Positions 22,634 through 33,633 of a stretch of 64,000 bases of DNA are shown piece by piece. Numbering within the stretch: position 1 is the first letter of the stretch; each line of letters starts with the position of its first letter. The DNA comes from Linum tenue (taxonomy: Eukaryota; Streptophyta; Magnoliopsida; Malpighiales; Linaceae). Both the position numbers and the translations under genes were made by a program. Under the pieces are notes generated by a model. The model worked only from the letters and a program-made list of their open reading frames with translations, made no database searches and was not told the origin of the DNA. The DNA is taken from positions 16,244,001 to 16,308,000 of the forward strand of contig CAMGYJ010000011.1 of NCBI GenBank assembly GCA_946122785.1, read 5' to 3'.

Positions 22634-24564
22634 CACTACAAGAAATGTCACATATAGCCACAAAATCATTGCCATGAAAAAATGTTTTGTAGCTATTACA
22701 GATTAATAGCTGCAAAAGTCTCTTCAAATGGCTATTATTATTTTATTAAGCCACAAATGTTACACGACGTAGCTACTTTAATTATTTTGATTCGAAGTTT
22801 TTGTAACATGGCAATTGGTATTCAATTTGCCACGAACGTTCTGCTCAACGGAAACAATAAAGCAAAATAGTGTATTAAGCCACTATAAATAGACATTTGT
22901 GGCTATTGTCATATTGAAAATTTTGTTTTAGCCATGAAAGATAAATACATAGTTGTTTATGACAATTAGCTATATCGCTAAACAGGTGAAACTATTCATA
23001 TTGTGTATTTGCTATAAAATTTTAACTTGCAAGCACAACTTGGTATTTAGTAATGCTACAAATTCAGTAATTGTAGGAGGAAAATGTTTTAAAAGGGTTT
23101 TTCGACTCCTCTTTCAAACCCTAGCTATCTTTTTATTCCTAGAGAGCCCTAGCCGCACTGCCGCAACACCTTCTCAACGCCGCCTCTACCTCTTTTTCAC
23201 ACCAAAGCCAATTGGAATCTCCGGCTTATTCACTCCACAATTCTTCCACCATCACTACACAGCACGCTAAAGCTCCATGGCGTCTTTCGTTCATCAGCGA
23301 TGGAGGTATCCTTCATTCACCTCTCTACTAATCTACGGAGGAATCCGATCTTGAGATCCCATCCTCAGAACTTGATTAGTCAAATTTGGAGTTTTTTCAT
23401 CTACATCTATAGAATCTGTTCATATTTCTCAGGTTTTTGTACACCGATTTCATATTGTTTGAGCATCAAATTCAATATGACGAACTATTAAATATATTAT
23501 CTGCACATATATTTCTAATGACCATATGATCTTTTCTCATTCAATATAACAGACTATTGTCAATACTTATCTAAATTCAGCCTAACGAACTCAATTGTAA
23601 GCCACTACATCTGTCCTTGTTTATTTAACCTGAATATCATTGATACCTATTGTTTCTAAAGGGGACGGAAAAAACACTTCTCACTTTATAACCGTACATA
23701 TATTAGGCTAGTACTTAGTATGCATTCTTAATATTCTGCCATGGAACTTATAAGTGCTTTTCTTTCTTTTCCAGGAGATGGAACTAAACTCGCATGAATC
23801 ATAGCGGAAGAAGCAAATAATTATAATCATGAATTTATTGATTTGAGATGTTAGCTTGTTGGCAATTTGTACTTATCTTTGTAAATAGTATTACGAGTTT
23901 ATTAAGATATTATTACATTTTTCTTTATGTGATAATGATGTATACTATTTTGTATCTTATATAAAATAGTATATCTTATATTGTATTGAACAATGTTATA
24001 TTTGATCAAATTAGTGAATTTAATGAGTATTGATTATTGAATAATATTTTTTTTACTTATTGTTTCTCTTATTGATGTGATGAGCCCTAGATTTCAACCC
24101 CATAAAAATGTAAAATATAATTATGAATTTTAATATCCTAAAAAAAAAATATTATCTGGAGTTTTCTTTTTTGAGAAAAAGGCCTGCCACCCATAGCAAT
24201 TTCACACAACTATTCATGGCAAAAAGTATGAGTGTTTAGTTCTGAATAAGATTATGTGTGGCTAATAATTGAATTAAGCCATGTTTTATATGCAATGTAG
24301 CTAAATGTTTTGATAGTTTTGCTACATCAGTTTGGCTTCGTGGCTAATTCTTGTTGTACTTTTGCTATAATATTGCTTTTCTATAGCTAAAAGTATTTAG
24401 TTTTAGCTACGTAAGTAAAAAAATGTGTAGCAAACCTTTAGCTGCGCCACTTTTAGCTACGCAAGCTACAAATTTATTTATTTATGGCTATATCATTTAG
24501 CCACAAAATAATAATACTTTAGCTACAAATAATGATGTTGCTGGATATGCATTTTCTTGTAGTG
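22634..24564. mobile_element. Non-autonomous CACTA (EnSpm) transposon
   Basis: The ends are 'cactacaagaaat' and 'attttcttgtagtg' (inverse of cactacaagaaaat), flanked by the 3-bp duplication 'gga' (22631-22633 and 24565-24567). The TIR and the 3-bp duplication define CACTA. The subterminal ~300 bp on each side is packed with short motifs ('agccacaaa', 'tagctac', 'gtggctaa') in both orientations, the usual transposase-binding arrays. It is 1,931 bp and has no transposase. The centre contains a leader-like segment (see 23080-23890). Confidence 0.95.
23080..23890 (+). other. Possible spliced, non-coding or captured transcription unit inside the CACTA element
   Basis: A CT-rich leader with 'aaaccctagc' and 'gccctagccgc' motifs (23118-23200) leads to an ATG-GAG at 23299. 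A GT at the following 'gaggtatcc' and an AG at 'ttttccaggag' (about 23773) could be the borders of a ~470-bp intron. The second part has a stop soon after. The GC-rich leader contrasts with the AT-rich element. It may be a gene 5' end captured by the transposon. No protein family is recognisable. Confidence 0.35.
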
Positions 24565-24567
24565 GGA

Positions 24568-25591
24568 TAATCCGGTTTAAAATTTGCCATAAAAACATCT
24601 TAAGTTTCGGTGGTATGTTGGCCTCCCAAACCCGGATCCAACTCGGTTTATCCATCCAACTAACTGTAGCTTTACAACGACTGCTTTGTTGATCCAACCG
24701 GACGGCAAGGTGATAGGCCGATTTAACCGTGAAAGCTCCATCCGCAGTGCCTTGCCAGACAAGACGATCCTCTACGCTGTGTCTTGGAAGCGGGATAGAC
24801 TTTATGGCACGACAGGTTGGGGGGTCAAACCATTGACTGAGCTTCGAATCATTCCAACATCCCTCCCCAGGACAAAGAACTTCCTCCACACAAAGGTCAT
24901 TCCCTTCCGGGAGCACCCGGGGGTTGTACCTCGGAGGAGAGGGGTGAAGCTGAGGAATCCAAGTCGAAGACAGCAGGGACGCCTTTCTCCCATTACCTAT
25001 TTGCCATCTTAACCCTTGCTCCAGTAACAGCCTGCCATGCAGAATACTCTGCCAGCCCCACGATGGCCGAGATCTTGCCGTAGCCGTAAGGAACGTACCA
25101 GTAGGGAAGTACTTTCCTTTATAGACTTGCGCTAGCAGGGAGTGAGGGTCAGTAATGATCTGCCACCCAATTTTGGCTAACAAAGCCTGGTTAAACTGCT
25201 CAAACCGGCGGAACCCCAAACCCCCCTCGTGTTTGCTTCGACACATATTCCTCCATGATAACCAACGAATCTTAGAATGGCCCTCAACCACATTCCACCA
25301 AAACCGTGCCACGTGCTTATCCAAAAGCCTGCACAGGGAAAGGGGTAGTTTGAAACAGGACATGACATGCAACGGAAGCGCCAAGGCAACTGATTTAATC
25401 AAGACCTCCTTGGCAGCCCATGACAATGTCCTTTGTTTCCACCCCTGCAGACGCTCAAGGAGCTTTTCTTCGAGGTATCGAAAAGTAGCCATTTTAGAGC
25501 GGGCTATCAGGGAAGGTAGACCTAGGTATTTGTCATGGGCCCCAACCGCCCCTACCCCCAAGATCTGAGCCAGAAATTCTTGGTCGGGCAC
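24568..25591 (-). pseudogene. LINE ORF2 fragment: RT thumb and connection region
   Basis: The open frame reads KYLGLPSLIARSKMATF, then RLQGWKQRTLSWAAKEVLIKS and a FWWN...GLGFRRFEQFNQALLAKIGW segment, then FTVKSAYHLAV at the start of the zf-RVT domain. These are characteristic of plant non-LTR retrotransposon ORF2 after the RT active site. The frame is open up to the CACTA insertion at 24564, where the protein is interrupted at about '...KMFLWQILNRIIP'. The continuation lies at 21768-22633. Confidence 0.9.
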
Positions 25592-25617
25592 CGTAATGTC
25601 ATAACCAAATCGCTACT

Positions 25618-25867
25618 AATATTAACAAAAATCAATAATTACAATAAGAATCACTACTTAAAAATAACTACTACATTCTAATATATCCAACTACCGGATC
25701 ACAAACTACCGAATCACTACTAATGAATGCAATTACACTGATATTTACAACCATAAACACTATTACATCAAATAGTCACAACTAATAAATCCTACGATAG
25801 ATCAATGGCTCTTTGATAATGGATTCGGTAAAATCTCATCACCACACCCACCAAGACGTCACAAAGT
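25618..25867. other. AT-rich flank of the LINE
   Basis: It continues the 'aatcactact' motif set seen at 21410-21698, in inverted sense. 'cacaaagt' at 25860-25867 is repeated at 26316-26323. Confidence 0.4.
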
Positions 25868-26315
25868 CAGCCTAGTTATTCTGCTAACTTGAAAATTCGT
25901 TAGTATATACTAACTAATATCCAAAATATATGAACTAATATCTAAGTCTGTTGAGTATCTAGATAACACATACTAGTATTCAAAACATCACAAACTAGTA
26001 TCCAGATAGCAGATACCAACTAATATCCACAATCAACCAACTAGTATTCAATATGGATACTCTTATGTGTTATCTGGATACTCTTAAGTGTTATCGGGAT
26101 ACTAATTATGTGTTATATGGATACTATTCTGTGTTGTCTAGATATTAGTTTGTGAATTTGGGATAATAGTTGATTCCTGGTGGATATCAGTTAGCAAACT
26201 TTGAATACTAGTCTGTGCTCTCTAGATACTTTAGTACTTGGATACTAGTTCATGTATTTTGGATATCAGTTAGTATCTGCTAACGAATTTTCAAGTTAGC
26301 AGATTAACTTTCCCC
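25868..26315. mobile_element. Inverted-repeat (foldback-like) element with internal ~21-bp repeats
   Basis: The arms 'ctgctaacttgaaaattcgt' (25881-25900) and its exact inverse (26283-26302) are perfect over 22 bp. Similarity continues inward ('tactaactaatatccaaaat' against 'attttggatatcagttagta'). The interior is built from 'ggatactcttatgtgttatct'-type units, four in a row at about 26056-26145, and their inverse on the left. A candidate duplication 'cacaaagt' lies outside (25860-25867, 26316-26323). No coding sequence. The superfamily is uncertain. Confidence 0.7.
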
Positions 26316-26323
26316 CACAAAGT

Positions 26324-26974
26324 TGCAGCTTTCTACATGTTGTTTGCATCAATATACCTAAGGGCAGAGGGAGAGACATAGAAATATAGTGTTGTGAATT
26401 AAAAGAAGGGTGAAAATAATCTTCGTATAATTGGTAATTGAAAAAAGTTATTTGCAAAGACACGGTTCCTGTGCGCCAAGACTGAGTTTACTCTTCGCCT
26501 AGACACGAAATTCCTGTTCATTTAGACTCAGAATTACTATTCACCTTCCTCTGATTGGTCCCTGGTCTGCAGTTGGGCCCGACCGCCTTTTCTTATTGGC
26601 TGCTCGCCTTTGTGTGGGCCAGACGGTTTTGCCCTCTGTTTTTGCTGTGGACATCACGTGGCCCTCGAATCCCCCTTCATATTCACTTTTTCTCTCCTTA
26701 TCTCTCTCGGTCCTTCCCTCCTTCAAATTGCATGTGATTCCCTATGCCCGAGAATTTTTGGGAACTACACCACTGTGAGGGGGGAAGATGATGAGAAAGA
26801 AAGCAGAAAATGCGAGGGGATTGTCTTGCTGGTGATGATGGAGAAGTTTTGGGAGAAGTGTTGTTGTGGTTTAGGGCCCAAAGGGGTTTCTTGATTATTG
26901 CGATCCTTCGCAAGGAAGTTTGGTGACCATTTTTCCACCACACAAGCTACCTACCTCTCTATTATTTCACTGCT
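26324..26974. other. Stretch with promoter-like features but no supported gene
   Basis: GC-richer than its surroundings, with two ATTGG (CCAAT) boxes near 26553 and 26598 and a CT-rich tract near 26690-26725. The open frames here are short and unlike known proteins. It could be a gene 5' region that lost its coding part. Confidence 0.35.
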
Positions 26975-27609
26975 GAGTGCGGATCTGGTGACTACGGGGG
27001 GGTGCTTAGTCACTTGACTAAGCCCCTCCTAGCCATTAGATTTGGACACTTCAATCCAATGGTTAAAAAGTGGGAAGGGCTATTTAATTAATGGCAGGGG
27101 TAGTTTGGGTATTATGGAAAATTACGAAGTATACAAACCGGATTTACAATTAGTACAAACCATACAAACATACGAACAGTACAAACTAGAGCGACAAAAC
27201 ATACAAACAGATTTACAAACATTACAAACGTATGAACTGTACAAACAATACAAACTAGACTGACAAACAATACAAACCATACAAAAAGAAAAAACAACCG
27301 GGTTGACTTTGGAGGCTCCATCCCTATATAGAGGGGCTCCTTCCCAAAGTCAACCCGGGTGTTTTTTAGACATAAAAAACATTACGAACATGGTGCACAA
27401 AAATGACAAAGTTTACAAACATGGTTAACAAAAATAACAAAGTTTACAAACATTACAAAAAAACCCGACAAACATTACAAAATAACAAAGTATACAAACA
27501 TTACAAAATATGTCAACAAACATCACAAAATTAACACTGTCGCTGGGAAATTCTTCTCCGGCGACGATGTTCGCCGGAAAAAATTTTCCGATCAGAAAAT
27601 TTCCCGACC

Positions 27610-27640
<31 letters not shown>

Positions 27641-28005
27641 GGTGGCGACGGTGGCCATGGGCCAAAATTAAATCTGCCACACCATAAATGACGGCGCCGG
27701 TGGCCATGGGCCAAAATTAAAAAGCCCCGGCCAGGAGCTTTCCCCAAAACGGAACGGCGGCGGGGAAAAATAATGGCGCCCATAATCAGAGGCGGACGGG
27801 AGGCGATCCGACGCAAAGGGACGGGGACGGAACGACTGTTTTTATTTCTTTTATAATTAAAAATTAAAAATAAATATGCAATTACTATATTGCCCTTCAT
27901 TAAATTGGATTAATAGGAGCCCTTGGATTTTAATGAGATGTAAGGGTGGGGATTTACTTAGCCATGTGACTAAGGGGACCCCCCTTAGTCACCTGATCTC
28001 AGCCC
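26975..28005. mobile_element. Mutator-like (MULE) non-autonomous element, copy 1
   Basis: It begins 'gcggatctggtgactac' and ends 'cacctgatctcagccc'. The inner terminal sequences 'ttagtcacttgactaag' and 'cttagccatgtgactaagg' are inverted partners of about 45 bp. It is closely similar to copy 2 (28318-29299) over most of its length, including arrays of 'tacaaac', a 15-bp-stem hairpin (27298-27358), 'ggcgacgatgttcgccgg' and a CT microsatellite. The part at about 27650-27880 is not shared with copy 2. No clean target duplication is visible. No transposase. Confidence 0.8.
27298..27358. repeat. Hairpin inside MULE copy 1
   Basis: The arms 'ccgggttgactttgg' and 'ccaaagtcaacccgg' are perfect inverses separated by about 31 bp containing 'ctatatag'. 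The structure is repeated in copy 2 at 28629-28689. Each arm carries a TTGAC core. Confidence 0.85.
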
Positions 28006-28132
28006 AGACACCATTCCTTCTCTCCCATCCCTTCTTTGCCCATCGATATCTCATTTCACTCTCTTTTTGTGTTGCATAGATGCTGACGATGCCTCTCTCC
28101 CAGTTCTCTCAACAACAGCATATCATCTCATA

Positions 28133-28163
<31 letters not shown>

Positions 28164-28308
28164 TTGGAATTCACTCGATTACTCTCTCCCATGGACGCGA
28201 AGCTTTGGATCATAGAATCTCATTTTTTCTCTATTTCAGGTCAGTTCAACGATTTCTTCCTTTCTGTGTTGTCTTCTAGCCGGTCGTGGTCTTGTGGGCT
28301 ATAAGTGT
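28006..28308. other. Short spacer between the two MULE copies
   Basis: A CT-rich leader-like sequence with a (CT)n run at 28134-28159. No supported gene. Confidence 0.4.
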
Positions 28309-28317
28309 GTTACGAAC

Positions 28318-29299
28318 GAGAGCGGATCTGGTGACTAAGGGGGGGTGCTTAGTCACTTGACTAAGCCCCTCCCAGCCCTTAGATCTGGACACTTCAATCT
28401 AATGGTTAAAAAGTGGGAAGGGCTATTTAATTAATGACAGGGGTAGTTTGGGTATTATGGAAAATTACGAAGTATACAAACCGGATTTACAATCAGTACA
28501 AACCATACAAACATACGAACAGTACAAACTAGAGCGACAAAACATACAAACATTACAAACGTATGAACTGTACAAACAATACAAACTAGACCGACAAACA
28601 ATACAAACCATACAAAAAGAAAAAACAACCGGGTTGACTTTTGAGGCTCCATCCCTATATAGAGGGGCTCCTTCCCAAAGTCAACCCGGGTGTTTTTTAG
28701 ACATAAAAAACATTACGAACATGGTGCACAAAAATGACAAAGTTTACAAACATGGTTAACAAAAATAACAAAGTTTACAAACATTACAAAAAAAAAACCG
28801 ACAAACATTACAAAATAACAAAGCATACAAACATTACAAAATTAGCACTGTCGCCGGGAAATTTTTCTCCGGCGACGATGTTCGCCGGAAAAATTTTGTT
28901 CGCCGAAAAAATTTTCCGATCAGAAAATTTTCCGACCAAATCTCTCTCTCTCTCTCTCTCCTTGAGCATGGAAGGCGGCATCTCTCTCTGTGGACCTTGA
29001 TTTGGGAGGGGAAAATTCCCCATAAAAATGGCCACCTGTGGACGAGAATGGACGCCGGATTGCTGGCCGGCGGGAAGAGATGGGACACGCTACGGTGACG
29101 AAAATCCCAGCCGAGAAGAGACGCGCCAGTGATGTTTTTTTAATTAATTAATAATTAAAAATTAAAAAGTCTATAATTACTATATTGTCCTTCATTAAAT
29201 TGGATTAATAGGAGCCCTTGGATTTTAATGAGGTGCAAGGGTGGAGATTCACTTAGCCATATGACTAAGGGGACCCCCTTAGTCACCAGATCTTAGCCC
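28318..29299. mobile_element. Mutator-like (MULE) non-autonomous element, copy 2
   Basis: 982 bp, flanked by an exact 9-bp duplication 'gttacgaac' (28309-28317 and 29300-29308), the size characteristic of Mutator. The ends 'gcggatctggtgactaagg' and 'ccttagtcaccagatc' are inverted repeats. Sequence and internal motif order match copy 1, with a different segment near 28975-29130. No coding capacity. Confidence 0.9.
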
Positions 29300-29308
29300 G
29301 TTACGAAC

Positions 29309-29624
29309 ACCTTCTCTGACGACGAAAAGATTCCTCTGTTGTGGGGAAAACACGGAGAAGACCTTGACGCGCCAGATCAGCGACACCTCTTAATTTATAG
29401 ATCGACGTTGGACGATGCGCAAAGAAGACATCCACGAGAGGAGAATCAGCTTATGATCCCCGAAGTTTTATGGTGAGAACTTGATGGTTTTGTTTTGTCT
29501 ATTTTCTGTGTGATGTTTAGCTTTTCCAACTGGGTTTGTAATTCTTTTTTTTATTTTCCATGAAATTGCAGGCGATGATTTCCTGGTAGAGATTCCGGTG
29601 GCGGGCGGTGGTTGTTGAATCCTA
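29309..29624. other. Stretch downstream of MULE copy 2
   Basis: GC-moderate sequence with possible splice-site-like junctions but no family match. The exon-like block 29309-29470 cannot be assigned. Confidence 0.35.
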
Positions 29625-29632
29625 GGTAGAGG

Positions 29633-30322
29633 CAGTGGCGAATTCAGAAAATTTTCACAGGGGTGTCCTCTTAAAAATTAAATTTAATTAAATAATAAAT
29701 TCAATAATTCGTATATTAAAAATATCATACTTGTATACATTTTTATTAAATTCATGATGTGTTTTCATATTTTGAAAAAATAATATAAATAAACTCCGTG
29801 TCTGCACTATTAAAAAAAATCTACATATCCTACTAGACAATACTTCACGAACTTATCACATATTCGATTTCTAACCTTGTTCTTAATGTAGCTCGAAGTA
29901 GAAAAGACTCTTTCAACACTTGCCATGTAACCATAAAATCAATTCAAAATTAAAGGTAGCGTGTACGTAGTTTAATTATTAGTTATTGAAAATAGTTGGG
30001 GATAAAGAAATAGTGTTTTACTGTTGCATGATGTTTAAAATAGAATAACGAATGAGTAGCAACATAATTAGAATATGTTTGATAATAGTAGTGTCCTAGG
30101 TTGGAATAACACGAACTACCACTTATATTTTGTTAATCATAAGCAAACTATTATTGATGGTAGGATAATCATTTTTTCAAATGTTAGGGTGTCCCGGATT
30201 ACCAATTATATTTTGACATTTTGTATACCCATACGAAACTATTATCGGAAGTTGGATAATCGTTTCCCCAAATTTTTAGGGGTGTCCCGGGACACCCCTA
30301 GAGGCCCATGTATCCGCCCCTG
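29633..30322. mobile_element. Deleted hAT transposon with transposase remnant
   Basis: The termini 'cagtggcgaat' and 'atccgcccctg' (inverse caggggcggat) form an imperfect 11-bp TIR, flanked by exact 8-bp duplications 'ggtagagg' (29625-29632, 30323-30330). An inner motif 'aggggtgtcc' / 'ggacacccct' is also inverted. The interior keeps the end of a hAT transposase on the minus strand. This is a deletion derivative of an autonomous hAT. Confidence 0.93.
29810..29939 (-). pseudogene. hAT transposase C-terminal remnant
   Basis: The minus strand reads MASVERVFSTSSYIKNKVRN, then ICDKFVKYCLVGYVD, ending in a stop. This matches the hAT-family dimerisation region (typical form 'xSVERSFSxLxxIKxxLRNxM'). 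Upstream sequence in the element has no continuing frame. The rest of the transposase was lost by internal deletion. Confidence 0.85.
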
Positions 30323-30330
30323 GGTAGAGG

Positions 30331-32365
30331 CTAACAAAGGTGGAGGTTTGCTTGGATTTGAGGAGTAATCGAGTGAGAAACCCAAAGTGAGGAGTAATCG
30401 AGCGTGGAAGGATTTTGTCCAAGATTTATAGCTGTTGATCAGGTGATCGTTTTCTCTCCATCTTCAACTAGCTTATCTATTTGTCTTTCTCCCCCAATTG
30501 ATTTGATTGATTAATTGATTGATTTTGAAGGAGATATCGACGAGTTCATTGTAAGAAATCCGTTGGTCGGCCTTCGGGAAAGGCCACGATGTCCTGGGTA
30601 GTGGATCAATGGGGACGAGTGATATGGTACTGGAATTCTTTGTGCACCGTGAAGGTTTCGAAACATATTGATGGTGGTGATTTTACCGGCCTCTAAATCC
30701 TTTGATGAGTTTCTCTCTTTGAGTTTCGTTTGGCACTGTAGTTTTATGTTGCAGATCCGCTATGGAGGGAACCACCGCGAATGGCGACAACATCCACGAC
30801 TGGGAGAAATCAAGTTGTCGTTCCATGATGGGGAAGATCCATAGCGTAAGACGACCGGATCCGCGGCGGCAAGGAACCAGTGGAGGAATTCCCATGACAT
30901 GTAACTCCCTCACTCAGTTATTTATCCCAATTTAAGTTATATGGATCAATTAATTTTTTGTGCTGCAGAGTATATAAGCGGTAGAAGTTTAGAACGCTGA
31001 AGAGCCCGCGTCGGAGCTGGTGTATTTGTGTACTAACTGGTCTCTCTTAACTTCACTCTCTTTCACTTCGGCCTTCAATCATTTTTCTATTTCGGCAATT
31101 TCTCGGTTCTGGGTTCAATTTTCCTTTGAGGTCATTGTTGCACTAATGCTAGGAAACTTCAACTAGAGTCAGTTGTGCTGTCATGAAATGATTATGGGAG
31201 TTGTGATGTGAAGAACCAATTAGAAACAATATTGATATGTTGGGTTATATGTTGTGCTTTTGAACAAGCCTTCAAATCTTTTCCCGTAAGGTAGGGTATC
31301 TGGTTGCAAAGAGGTTTCCAATCTGTATTGTGATTTTTCAGTTTTATATCTGCGTTCTAAACATGTCCATAAATACTCAACACATTCAGAGTGGGCAGAG
31401 TATTACCGGCTAAAATATTTGGAATTTTTACTGTCTTCTAATCTTCGTTGGTTGCAGGAGTAGAAAGAAGATGATGAAGGCTCGCCATCAAGTGGGAACT
31501 ATGCGTTCTCTGCCAACTGATGTTTCTTGCTAGAAGTTCATTTCCCAGCTCATGAACAGTTTGTTATTGTACATCCAGGCGAATACCTTATATTCGCCAA
31601 ACAAAGTTTATGGGAGACCAACTTTGCTTATTGCAGACTGAGTCAGTCGTTGTTGGTTTATAAAATTGTTGTTATTTTCTCTACGATATGCATCAAATTA
31701 GAGCAGTGAGCTTTATTTTGTAATTTGCTACCTAAAACTGGTTGATATCTCATTCTTCTCTTTGAATTATTACAAGTTTCTTTGCTCCCATCTCCTAGGT
31801 GAGAAGGGAAAGCTGAAGAGGAGGACCAATTGTATGGGCAACCTATGTTCTCCTTCCACTGCATTTGGTCACTGTTTATTTGTGAAATGTGTCGATGTAA
31901 CTGCATTTTTCTTATGCTGAAAATTCATTATCTACTATCGTTTGTGCATGGCGCTACGTTACAACTCAAGCACAAATGGAACATTAGTGTCTTGCACTCT
32001 TAGGTATTTACTTTAGGTTTCTATTTAGGTATTTACTTTGTGTGCTGGTGTTGCATTACTGCACAAGACAGTCTTTTGAAAATAATTCCAGCAATAAGAT
32101 AATATGTTGTTATTTTCTCGGTACATTGTAATCTAAAATCCCAAAATCATTGGTCCTCGCAGCAATATAAACATTTCAGTAGTAAAAGACTTTCAATCCG
32201 CTCTCAATTGCGGGCAAATAGTATTACGAATGTGGTATAAAATTGAACTCTCTTATGATTTATATTTCCATTATCTATATTTTTAAACTTGCAATGTTCC
32301 ATGTAAGATCTATGAGGATTCAGAAATGTAACATATCCCGCCGCGGAGAGCGGGCTGATTACTAG
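30331..32365 (+). other. Gene-poor stretch ending in a Helitron-like 3' terminus
   Basis: The right end (32337-32365) has stem CCCGC, an 8-nt loop and stem GCGGG, then 'ctgatta' and CTAG followed by T, as expected of a Helitron 3' end. The left end is not identified, so the element length is unknown. The interior has GC-richer, exon-like blocks (30540-30700, 30770-30900, 31455-31530) separated by T-rich intron-like stretches. These could be captured gene pieces. None matches a protein family I recognise. Confidence 0.45.
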
Positions 32366-32693
32366 TAGTTAATATATTTAAAGCTAAATCATGGTTACTG
32401 TTGCCTAATATTGCCTAACAACGTTTTATAGTGTGCCCGTTCTCATTTTTTTCCCCCTAAGCGCGCGTAGCTTACGCTCCTGGCTTTCTTCCGGTGTCGT
32501 TTCAGGAGCCTAATAAGAGTGTTTAATTATTCTCATTTTATTTTTGATGCGCGCATGCTGCCCTGCTGGATTCCGTCTCTAATTAGGCTGGTGGCAATTC
32601 GAAAATTGTGTGCAAATAAACAACAGCAAATGGATATCATAACTCATAAGAGGGTTTGCATTTTGTGCACCGTAGGACTAAAGAATTGTACAG

Positions 32694-33370
32694 CTTGGCT
32701 ATTGCCAAAAGGAAACAAGATAACCACCAGACAATAATTTTTATGTATTTTTTTAATATATAAAACATATGTTAGAGTACGCGCCTATCGTATATAGAAT
32801 TGTACACCTTGGCTATTGCCAAAAGGAAATAAGATAACTACCAGATAATAATTTTTGTGTATTTTTTTAATATATAGAACATATTTTAGGGTACACACCT
32901 GTTCTATAATATACATAAGCGTTCACGCTTATTAGATGTGCTTTGATATACTATGACCAATCAGAATCATTGCTTACTATTTTTCTTATTAAAGTGATCT
33001 TATTGTTTGGGTTCAGAGAATATTTAACTAAAACACTGGGTATGACACCTTGGTTATTGCCAAAAGGAAAGAAAATAATGACCAAATAATATTTTATATA
33101 TATTTTTCTTAATATATATATACTAAACGCTAGCATACGCCCGACCGACGTATAATATACCAACATTTAGACATATTAGATGTACTTTGTTATGTTGCTA
33201 CTAATCAAAACTGCAGTTAATATTTATTTATAAAAAGTGGTAATATATGGTTTGAATTCAGAAAATTAGGGAGTAAAGAACTATCTATGATCCTTGGCTA
33301 TTGCCGAAAGCAACATGATAACGGCAGAACATTATGTTTGTTTACTATTTTTAATAGTTCAGGTTAGCGT
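32694..33370. repeat. Diverged tandem repeats around 'cttggctattgccaaaagg'
   Basis: Four copies start near 32694, 32809, 33049 and 33292. Each continues with 'aagataac...ccagataataattttt...tttttttaatatata' and a 'gtacgcgcc'-type end. The last three are spaced about 240 bp and also share the following 'tattagatgtgctttg' section. No coding frame. Confidence 0.75.
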
Positions 33371-33633
33371 ATGCTATCTTACCATAAGGCATCGAGTTTT
33401 GCTAACTAAGTCATGAATTAACTAGAGTTCAGGACATAATACTATACTCTAACTTCTAATGGATGGACCTAAGTACCTAATTCTCTAACTCAAATAATAA
33501 CATTTATTTAATCTAACAATAATAACCGATAGTTCTGATTCACAGTACAACATACTCCAAAAGTGCATAAGTAATTACCATATATATGATTTTTTTCTTT
33601 TTAGTTATACATTTGTCCATTTCGTGCTGGAAC
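33371..33633. other. AT-rich spacer
   Basis: No structure that I can support between the tandem repeats and the LTR at 33634. Confidence 0.5.

Larger units (their letters stand above)
21716..25600 (-). mobile_element. 5'-truncated L1-type LINE, split by a CACTA element
   Basis: Its 3' end is a T-run on the plus strand (21716-21726), i.e. a poly(A) tail of a minus-strand LINE. Exact 17-bp target duplications flank it: 'ataaccaaatcgctact' at 21699-21715 and 25601-25617. The body codes for the C-terminal half of a plant LINE ORF2. With the CACTA element removed it is about 1.95 kb, so most of the LINE (endonuclease and much of the RT) was never copied in. This is standard 5' truncation by target-primed reverse transcription. 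Confidence 0.95.

Noticed and set aside
26610..26894. 94-codon frame near CCAAT boxes
   Set aside because: Cys-rich by chance and no family resemblance.
27000..29000. Regularly spaced 'tacaaac' units as a CRISPR or other array
   Set aside because: They are low-complexity tracts inside a plant transposon. There are no unique spacers.
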